Source: Microbacteriaceae bacterium
Lineage (GTDB): Bacteria; Actinomycetota; Actinomycetes; Actinomycetales; Microbacteriaceae
Direction: 5' to 3'
Length of the DNA: 7,360 nt
Assembly (NCBI GenBank): GCA_022701925.1
Contig: JAKONM010000150.1
Coordinates: 1 to 7,360 of the forward strand
Shown: piece after piece, positions 1-7,360 of the stretch
Layout: every line of letters begins with the position of its first letter
Position numbering within the stretch: position 1 is the first letter of the stretch
Program-made: the position numbers and the translations under genes
Notes under the pieces: model-generated
Told to the model about the DNA's origin: nothing
Databases searched by the model: none
What the model saw: the letters and a program-made list of their open reading frames with translations, nothing else

Positions 1-519
1 GACGCCGCCGCCGACCACGAGCAGGGGCTCTGGGGCGGCGGTCCCGACGAGCGCATCCACCACGCGCTGTCCCGCGTGCAGAGCATGCTCGGCCACGAGG
101 CGGTGCTGACGGCCGCGATCGGCGGCGGCCGCATGCTGGCCGACCGCCGCGTGCTGGCGCCGTGGGGCGAGCAGCGCCCGCACGAGCGGCAGCCGGACCG
201 GCCCTGGCCCGGCCGGCTGCCCGGGTTCACGCCCGCGGCGGTGCCCGTCGGCCGCACCGCCGCGCAGGTGCGCGACCCGGCCGGCCGGCCGGTGCAGGTG
301 GACGAGCGCGGCGCCCTCTCCGGCCCGCCCGCCGAGCTCACCGCGCCCGCCCGCAGCGCGTCGCGGATCGACGCCTGGGCCGGCCCCTGGCCGGTGCAGG
401 AGCGCTGGTGGGACGCCGCCGCCCGCCACCTGCACCGCATGCAGGCCACCACCGCCGACGGCAGCGCCTGGCTGCTCGCCCACGACGACGAGGGCTGGTG
501 GATCGAGGGCGTGGACTGA
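1..519 (+). CDS. imuB: ImuB, mutasome Y-family polymerase-like protein (C-terminal part, 5' end outside window)
   Basis: The frame is open from base 1 and gives the last 172 residues before a TGA stop; the polymerase-like domain lies outside the window. ImuB is a catalytically inactive Y-family relative that recruits the error-prone polymerase DnaE2 (ImuC) and the sliding clamp during SOS mutagenesis. What is visible fits the family's C-terminal half: a QGLWGG stretch at visible residues 8-13, where mycobacterial ImuB has its clamp-binding motif (QLPLWG type); a GGGR/RVLAPWGEQRP segment at about 41-61; a Pro-rich linker with WPGRLPGFTP; and the diagnostic tail with AGPWPVQERWWD, a DGSAWLL strand and a terminal WWIEGVD. 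The dnaE2 gene 900 bp downstream supports the call. An udgX gene on the other strand separates them, so imuB and dnaE2 cannot share a simple operon here. Family and context are strong; the clamp motif is inferred from position. Confidence 0.88.
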   Translation, partial: DAAADHEQGLWGGGPDERIHHALSRVQSMLGHEAVLTAAIGGGRMLADRRVLAPWGEQRPHERQPDRPWPGRLPGFTPAAVPVGRTAAQVRDPAGRPVQVDERGALSGPPAELTAPARSASRIDAWAGPWPVQERWWDAAARHLHRMQATTADGSAWLLAHDDEGWWIEGVD

Positions 520-543
520 TCCGGAGCCTCCGCGCCCTGCTTC

Positions 544-641
544 GCGGATCCGCACTTCATGCGCGGATCCGCAAGGACTGGCCGACACGCCGGTGGAGGA
601 GGCCCCGGACGCGGCGTGTCGGGCAGGAACTGCGGATCCGC
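544..641. repeat. Three copies of the 10-bp palindrome GCGGATCCGC
   Basis: The perfect palindrome GCGGATCCGC occurs at 544-553, 563-572 and 632-641 in the 137-bp gap between the convergent imuB and udgX genes. The first two are 19 bp apart (start to start). The second and third form the outer arms of a larger inverted repeat. The same GCGGATC core appears in the hairpins downstream of dnaE2. Function is unknown; candidates are an intergenic hairpin family or a protein-binding palindrome. Confidence 0.8.
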
Positions 642-642
642 G
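562..642. terminator. 81-nt imperfect inverted repeat, possible bidirectional terminator between imuB and udgX
   Basis: Bases 562-591 pair with 613-642 at 25 of 30 positions around a 21-nt loop (592-612). The inner stem is a perfect 10 bp (CCGACACGCC, 582-591, with GGCGTGTCGG, 613-622). A symmetric 9-nt internal region is partly paired, and the outer arms are perfect (562-572 with 632-642). It lies exactly between two convergent genes, so a shared terminator is the simplest role. There is no T-run on either side, so classical intrinsic termination is uncertain; actinobacterial terminators often lack the T-tract. Confidence 0.55.
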
Positions 643-656
643 AGTGCCGCAGCGGG

Positions 657-1310
657 CTACTGCGCGGCGGCGGCGGCCGTCCTCAGGTCTGCGACCAGCG
701 CCGCGTAGGCCTCGTCGTAGCCGGGGTCGCGCTGCATCCGCAGCACCGCGGAGGGGTGGGCGGTCAGCAGCGACAGCGCGGGCGAGTCGGGGATGGCGCC
801 CTCCAGCACCCGCCCCCGCTCGGCGCCGATCCGCACGACCCGGCCGAACAGCGCCCGGCCCGCGGTCGCACCGAGGGCCACGACGATCTTCGGCGACAGG
901 TCGCCCAGCTCGGCGTGCAGCCACGGGTGGCAGGCGGTGATGTGCACGGCCTCCGGCGTCTTGTGGATGCGCCGCGCACCCCGCTGCTCGAAGCGGAAGT
1001 GCTTCACCGCGTTCGTCCGGTACACCTCGGTCGGGTCGATGCCCGCGTCGCGCACGGCCTGCACCAGCAGGGTGCCGGCGGGACCGACGAACGGCATGCC
1101 GCGACGGTCCTCCTGGTCCCCCGGCTGCTCCCCCACCATGACGATGGTGGCGCTCGGCGGGCCGGCGGAGAACACCACCCGGCTCGCCGGCTCCCACAGC
1201 TCGCAGCCGCGGCACTGCGCCGCCGCGGCGGCCAGGGCGGCCGTGTCCGCGCCCTCCGGCACCCACTGCGCGGCCCCGGGCCGCTCGATGCCGTCGTGCG
1301 CTGCTGCCAT
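657..1310 (-). CDS. udgX: UdgX, covalent uracil-DNA-binding protein (UDG superfamily, family 4-like fold)
   Basis: The product has 217 residues, close to the usual size. UdgX recognises uracil in DNA, excises it and then stays covalently linked to the resulting site through a histidine in a family-specific loop. Visible motifs: possible Fe-S ligands C33 and C36 (CRGC) and C127; H104 occupies the place where family 4 glycosylases have their third cysteine; motif 1 GEQPGDQED at 60-68 followed by MPFVGPAG; the UdgX-specific loop RGARRIHKT at 110-118, with H116 as the expected covalent nucleophile; and motif 3 HPSAVLRM at 185-192. The signature loop is usually written KRRIH, and the first lysine is alanine here. 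The ATG at 1310 fits the family N-terminus; the frame stays open to 1538, but that would cross the dnaE2 promoter. No clear ribosome binding site is seen, so it may be leaderless. It converges on imuB and diverges from dnaE2. Family call is firm; the link to the mutasome is inference from position. Confidence 0.92.
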   Translation of the reverse strand: MAAAHDGIERPGAAQWVPEGADTAALAAAAAQCRGCELWEPASRVVFSAGPPSATIVMVGEQPGDQEDRRGMPFVGPAGTLLVQAVRDAGIDPTEVYRTNAVKHFRFEQRGARRIHKTPEAVHITACHPWLHAELGDLSPKIVVALGATAGRALFGRVVRIGAERGRVLEGAIPDSPALSLLTAHPSAVLRMQRDPGYDEAYAALVADLRTAAAAAQ

Positions 1311-1317
1311 GCGCGCG

Positions 1318-1323
1318 ACGGTA
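1318..1323 (-). promoter_or_regulatory. Possible -10 element of udgX (TACCGT), leaderless transcript
   Basis: Read on the - strand, TACCGT fits the TANNNT pattern and ends 7 nt before the udgX ATG. That places transcription start at or next to the start codon and would explain the missing ribosome binding site. No convincing -35 hexamer is found 17-18 bp upstream. This is weak evidence from a single short match. Confidence 0.3.
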
Positions 1324-1381
1324 GCCGGGCGGGCTGGAGGGCCGCCCCTCCGCTCAGCCGGCGAGGGCGCGGTGACACGGC

Positions 1382-1410
1382 TTGCGCTCGTCGAACACGT
1401 GTTCGATGAT
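1382..1410 (+). promoter_or_regulatory. Putative dnaE2 promoter (-35 TTGCGC, 17-bp spacer, -10 GATGAT)
   Basis: TTGCGC at 1382-1387 and GATGAT at 1405-1410 are 17 bp apart and match sigma-70-type consensus hexamers at 3 and 4 of 6 bases. The -10 ends 6 nt before the dnaE2 ATG, predicting a leaderless or nearly leaderless mRNA; no Shine-Dalgarno sequence is visible. The spacer is almost filled by the LexA palindrome, as expected for a promoter that LexA blocks directly. Confidence 0.5.
1391..1406. promoter_or_regulatory. LexA operator (SOS box) of dnaE2
   Basis: TCGAACACGTGTTCGA is a perfect 16-bp palindrome and matches the Gram-positive/actinobacterial LexA consensus (TCGAAC-N4-GTTCGA) in every specified base. 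It ends 10 bp before the dnaE2 ATG and overlaps the proposed promoter spacer. LexA bound here should repress dnaE2 until RecA-triggered LexA self-cleavage. It lies 80 bp from the udgX start on the other strand, so direct control of udgX is possible but less certain. Confidence 0.93.
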
Positions 1411-1416
1411 GAGCGC

Positions 1417-4821
<3,405 letters not shown>

Positions 4822-4832
4822 GTTCATGGTCC

Positions 4833-4888
4833 TCGATCCGCGGGCGGATCGAAGCCTGTGCCGTACCGCAGCGCTGGACGCGCTGCGG
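4833..4888. terminator. Paired hairpins, copy 1, downstream of dnaE2
   Basis: Hairpin A pairs TCGATCCGC (4833-4841) with GCGGATCGA (4844-4852), 9 bp with a nominal 2-nt loop. Hairpin B pairs CCGCAGCGC (4866-4874) with GCGCTGCGG (4880-4888), 9 bp around TGGAC. In copy 1 only, an alternative outer stem GTGCCG/CGGCAC can also form. The position right after dnaE2 suggests a terminator or an mRNA 3'-end stabiliser, but no T-run follows. Confidence 0.5.
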
Positions 4889-4903
4889 CACTGCGTTCAT
4901 GGC

Positions 4904-4961
4904 CTTCGATCCGCAGGCGGATCGAAGCCTGTGCCGTACCGCAGCGCTGGACGCGCTGCGG
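4904..4961. terminator. Paired hairpins, copy 2, upstream of the GNAT gene
   Basis: Hairpin A pairs CTTCGATCCGC (4904-4914) with GCGGATCGAAG (4917-4927), 11 bp and so longer than in copy 1. Hairpin B pairs 4939-4947 with 4953-4961, identical to copy 1. The remaining 42 bp up to the GNAT start hold its ribosome binding site but no clear promoter, so that gene may depend on read-through or on a promoter I cannot recognise. Confidence 0.5.
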
Positions 4962-4990
4962 CTGACGGCGTGCGGGCAGGTGCGCAGCAC

Positions 4991-4996
4991 TGAGGA
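4991..4996 (+). promoter_or_regulatory. Ribosome binding site (TGAGGA) deciding the GNAT start
   Basis: TGAGGA, with a GAGGA core complementary to the 16S 3' end, lies 7 nt before a GTG at 5004. This supports that GTG over the in-frame ATG at 4899, which falls inside the tandem repeat and has no such site. Confidence 0.7.
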
Positions 4997-5003
4997 TGGC
5001 GGG

Positions 5004-5498
5004 GTGGAGATCCGGGAGCCGCTGCCGCAGGACGGGCCCGCCGTCGGGCGCATGCACCTGGCCAGCTGGCGCGAGGCCTACTCCGCGCTGCTGCCCGCCG
5101 GGTTCTGGGACACGACGACCGAGCAGCGCTGGGCGGAGCGCTGGACCGCGAACCTCGCCGACCCGGTCGAGGGCGTCGTCAGCCGGATCGCCGTGCGCGA
5201 CGGGGAGGTGGTCGGCCTCGCCTCCGCGGGTCCCTCGCGGCCGAACGCGACCGCCGGCCCGCCCGTGCGCGACCACGAGCTGTGGGCGCTGTACGTGCGC
5301 GCGTCCGAGCAGGGCACCGGGCTGGCGTCCCGCCTGCTCGACGCGGTGCTGCCCGCCGGGCCCGCCGAGCTCTGGGTGTTCGAGGCGAACCCGCGGGCGA
5401 TCGCCTTCTACGGCAGGCACGGCTTCGCGCCCGATGGCGCCCGCCACGTCTTCGGCGCCGACCTGGGCGAGCAGCCGGAGATCCGCCTCGTCCGCTGA
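5004..5498 (+). CDS. GNAT-family N-acetyltransferase
   Basis: The product has 164 residues, a normal length for a single GNAT domain, and should move an acetyl group from acetyl-CoA to an amine; the substrate cannot be read from the sequence. The N-terminus (IREPLPQDGPAVGRMHLASW, then REAY) is typical of actinobacterial GNAT proteins. The acetyl-CoA pyrophosphate-binding motif A is the strand LWALYV (93-98) followed by QGTGLA (103-108), matching Q/R-x-x-G-x-G/A. Motif B is ELWVFEANPRAIAFYGRHGF (122-141), with N129 and Y136 at the usual conserved places. The GTG start is chosen from the TGAGGA site and from where homology begins. It stands alone on the + strand, 182 bp after dnaE2 beyond the hairpin repeats, and its stop is 7 bp from the convergent stress-protein stop, with no room for a separate terminator. 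I see no functional link to the mutasome. Confidence 0.88.
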   Translation: MEIREPLPQDGPAVGRMHLASWREAYSALLPAGFWDTTTEQRWAERWTANLADPVEGVVSRIAVRDGEVVGLASAGPSRPNATAGPPVRDHELWALYVRASEQGTGLASRLLDAVLPAGPAELWVFEANPRAIAFYGRHGFAPDGARHVFGADLGEQPEIRLVR

Positions 5499-5505
5499 CG
5501 GGCCC

Positions 5506-5967
5506 TCAGGCGGGGAAGGGCGTCCGGGTCGGCCGCCCGACGAGCACGGGGCACGGCGCGGAGTACTGCACGCGCTGCGCGGTGCTGCCGAGCAGGATCC
5601 GGTCGGTCAGCCCGCTGCTGCCGCTCGCGAGCGCGATCAGGCCCGCGTCGACCTCCAGGGCGAGCGCGACGATCTCGGACGCGGGCGACCCGCTGCGCAC
5701 CCGGCGGTGGATCCTCGGTCCCCAGCCGTCGAAGACCGCGGCGACGACCGCGAGCGAGGCGTCCGCCTCCGCCCGCCAGCTGAGCTCCGTGGCGGCTCCG
5801 CTGCCCGTGGTCGGGGCGAGCTCGTTCGCGAACGGCACCGTCGCCAGCGGGCTGACGACCGCCACCACGGTCACGTCCGTGATCTCGCGGGAGTCGGCGA
5901 TGTACTGGAACTGCCGTGCGGCGTCGAGGGAGGCCCTCGACCCGTCGGTGGCGACGACGACGTGCAT
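5506..5967 (-). CDS. Universal stress protein (UspA family)
   Basis: The product has 153 residues, one Usp domain, presumably cytoplasmic. The first strand and Asp are MHVVVATDGS (D8), a middle strand is VTVVAVVSP (32-40), and the C-terminal signature runs from ASGSSGL (114-120) through LLGSTAQRV (125-133) to APCPVLVG (137-144). ATP-binding Usp proteins usually carry G-2x-G-9x-G-[ST]. Here G116, G119, G127 and S128 are present, but only 7 residues separate the second and third glycines, so nucleotide binding is uncertain. The protein probably senses or responds to stress or energy state; the partner is unknown. The ATG at 5967 has a strong AAGGAG site and overlaps the permease stop, pointing to coupled expression and perhaps to regulation of the permease. 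Confidence 0.9.
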   Translation of the reverse strand: MHVVVATDGSRASLDAARQFQYIADSREITDVTVVAVVSPLATVPFANELAPTTGSGAATELSWRAEADASLAVVAAVFDGWGPRIHRRVRSGSPASEIVALALEVDAGLIALASGSSGLTDRILLGSTAQRVQYSAPCPVLVGRPTRTPFPA

Positions 5968-5979
5968 CACGACTCCTTC
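5965..5979 (-). promoter_or_regulatory. Coupling site: permease stop/stress-protein start (TGATG) with strong Shine-Dalgarno
   Basis: On the - strand the permease TGA and the stress-protein ATG share one base (TGATG, 5969-5965). GAAGGAG (5979-5973) lies 5 nt before the ATG, inside the last codons of the permease. This fixes the stress-protein start and suggests translational coupling. Confidence 0.85.
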
Positions 5980-7360
5980 TCGTCGGCGGGGTCCGCCAGC
6001 ACGCGCTCGGGGTCGTGGTCCTCGATCGGTCGGCGGTGCCGGGAGGCCCTCCCGGCGAGGTACAGCACGAAGCCGAGCGCGAGCAGCGCCGCGACCCAGC
6101 CGAGCGACGAGCGCTCGATGTACAGCACGTAGACGAGCAGCACCGCGTTGCCGACCAGCCCGACCCAGAGCAGGGGCGTGTTCGCGTGGTACACGTCCTC
6201 CCGCTCCTCGGTGCCGCGCAGCTTCAGCGCCGAGACGATCACGAGGCTGTAGATGAAGAGCAGGAACACCACCGTCACGTTCGCGAGGATGCTGACGATG
6301 TCGAGGTCCGGATCGACCGCCTGCACCACGGTGCCGGCGACGAGCAGCCCGGCGACGACGACGAACTGGAACAGCAGCGCGATCCAGGGGCTCCGCCTCG
6401 TGGGGTGCAGCCGTCCGAACATGCGGGGGAAGACCCCCTCCCGCGCCATCCCGTAGAGGATCCGGGACTGCGTCACGACGGAGACGAGCGACGTGTTGCC
6501 GATCGCGATCAGGGCGATGAGGGCGAACAGGATGATCATCACCCCGGTGTCGACCGGCAGCAGCCCGGCCCGCACGACCTCGAGCAGCGCGGCGTCCGAG
6601 TCGGCCAGGGTGCCGACCGGGACGGTGAGCGCGGCGCTCATCGCGACCGCCACGTAGACGATCCCGGCTCCGACGAGCCCGAGGGCCAGCGCGCGGGGGA
6701 AGGTCTTCGACGGGTTCACCGTCTCCTCCGCGACGTTCGCGGCGTTCTCGAACCCGGTCATCGCGAAGAACGCCAGGGCGACGCCCGCGACGATCGCGAA
6801 GACGGGGCTGGTGGGGTCTCCGGTGTCGGGGTCGTTCGCCGCGAACTGCACGAGGACCCCGGCGTCCGCGCCGCCGACGAGGGCGATGACGCCGATCGCG
6901 ACGATGAGCACGAGGCCCGCGATCTCGATGCACGACATCACGAGGTTCAGGACGACGGACTCGGTGATGCCGATGAAGTTGATGACCGTCAGCAGTGCGA
7001 CGAAGACGAGGGTCACGACCAGCACCGGCACCCCCGGCACCAGCTGGCCGAAGTACCGCGCGAAGCCGCTCGCCAGCGACCCCGTCGCGGCGAAGCTGGC
7101 CGAGAGCATGCAGATCGTCACGAGGAACGTCAGCAGCGGCAGCCGGAAGGCCTTGTTCACGTACAGGGACGCGCCCGCCGCCCGCGGGAACTTGGTGACG
7201 AGCTCGGCGTAGGCGAGGCCGGTGATGGTCGCGACCACGATCCCGGAGGCGAAGGCGATCCAGAACGCGCCGCCGACCGCCGCGGCCACCGCCCCCACGA
7301 GCACGTAGATGCCCGAGCCGAGCACGTCGCCCAGCACGTAGAAGAACAGCAGCGGCCCGG
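5967..7360 (-). CDS. APC-superfamily amino acid permease (N-terminus outside window)
   Basis: The last 463 residues are visible and the frame runs off the right edge; only a short cytoplasmic N-terminus should be missing. The GTG at 7337 is unlikely to be the start because GPLLFFY, part of the usual first membrane helix, precedes it in frame. APC permeases are inner-membrane, usually proton-coupled amino-acid transporters with 12 helices. Seen here are many hydrophobic segments; the helix 1 motif LGDVLGSGIY (visible residues about 9-18) with the G-S-G-I break used in substrate binding; AYAELVTKFPRAAGASLYV after helix 2 (about 49-67); the helix 6 motif FFAMTGFENAANVAEE followed by TVNPSKTFPRAL (about 197-223); and a hydrophilic tail rich in Asp, Glu and Arg. 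The amino acid carried cannot be told. The gene is the upstream member of an operon with the stress-protein gene, with a 1-nt overlap. Confidence 0.92.
   Translation of the reverse strand, partial: GPLLFFYVLGDVLGSGIYVLVGAVAAAVGGAFWIAFASGIVVATITGLAYAELVTKFPRAAGASLYVNKAFRLPLLTFLVTICMLSASFAATGSLASGFARYFGQLVPGVPVLVVTLVFVALLTVINFIGITESVVLNLVMSCIEIAGLVLIVAIGVIALVGGADAGVLVQFAANDPDTGDPTSPVFAIVAGVALAFFAMTGFENAANVAEETVNPSKTFPRALALGLVGAGIVYVAVAMSAALTVPVGTLADSDAALLEVVRAGLLPVDTGVMIILFALIALIAIGNTSLVSVVTQSRILYGMAREGVFPRMFGRLHPTRRSPWIALLFQFVVVAGLLVAGTVVQAVDPDLDIVSILANVTVVFLLFIYSLVIVSALKLRGTEEREDVYHANTPLLWVGLVGNAVLLVYVLYIERSSLGWVAALLALGFVLYLAGRASRHRRPIEDHDPERVLADPADEKES

Larger units (their letters stand above)
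4822..4962. repeat. Tandem duplication, 73-bp period, each copy with two hairpins
   Basis: Copy 1 runs 4822-4894. Copy 2 starts at 4895 and matches it over 68 bp (4895-4962) with three substitutions, at 4830/4903, 4832/4905 and 4842/4915. Copy 1 begins at the base after the dnaE2 stop. Each copy contains a GATCCGC-type hairpin followed by a CCGCAGCGC hairpin. The near-identity suggests a recent duplication or conservation by gene conversion. There is no spacer diversity or third copy, so it is not a CRISPR. No gene is supported inside it. Confidence 0.93.

Noticed and set aside
404..411. GCTGGTGG, the E. coli Chi octamer
   Set aside because: It lies within imuB codons for a conserved RWW segment, and Chi sequences differ between lineages; no meaning in an actinobacterium.
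793..1416. Possible long N-terminal extension of DnaE2 (frame open back to 793)
   Set aside because: It runs antisense through udgX, has no DnaE2-like residues, and crosses the SOS box. The conserved MGYSNPP start at 1417 fits the family.
4822..4962. CRISPR-like array
   Set aside because: There are only two contiguous copies, no unique spacers and no cas genes.
5506..6933. 475-residue - frame reading the stress protein as a fusion with upstream sequence
   Set aside because: The upstream part is an Arg-rich shadow of the permease. The TGATG overlap and Shine-Dalgarno sequence show two separate proteins.

Overview
The window is very GC-rich (third codon positions are nearly all G or C). It carries an actinobacterial-type SOS box, and its DnaE2, ImuB and UdgX proteins are of the actinobacterial kind. 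I infer a member of the Actinomycetota, probably Micrococcales (Microbacteriaceae-like). No rRNA or tRNA is present to confirm this.

Left part (1-4821): a DNA-damage tolerance locus. It opens with the 3' end of imuB on the + strand, the inactive Y-family polymerase-like hub of the mutasome. A convergent udgX follows on the - strand, coding for a uracil-DNA-binding protein of the UDG superfamily that becomes covalently attached to DNA. Divergent from udgX is a complete dnaE2 (imuC) on the + strand, the error-prone C-family polymerase. A perfect 16-bp LexA palindrome lies directly upstream of dnaE2, inside a plausible leaderless promoter. The three proteins all act on damaged or uracil-containing DNA. 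The unusual point is that udgX sits backwards between the two mutasome genes.

Both ends of the udgX-dnaE2 block are bordered by structured intergenic DNA. On the left (520-656) is an 81-nt imperfect inverted repeat and three copies of the palindrome GCGGATCCGC. On the right (4822-4962) is a 73-bp-period tandem duplication in which each copy carries two perfect or near-perfect hairpins. The two regions share short sequence blocks and may be relatives of one interspersed repeat family.

Right part (5004-7360): a GNAT acetyltransferase gene on the + strand, preceded by a good ribosome binding site. It converges, with 7 bp between stop codons, on a - strand operon of an APC-superfamily amino-acid permease (5' end outside the window) and a universal stress protein. 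The permease stop and stress-protein start overlap as TGATG, so the two are probably translationally coupled. Nothing in this part is visibly linked to the mutasome.

The stretches without genes are 520-656, 1311-1416, 4822-5003 and 5499-5505; each is described in the features.
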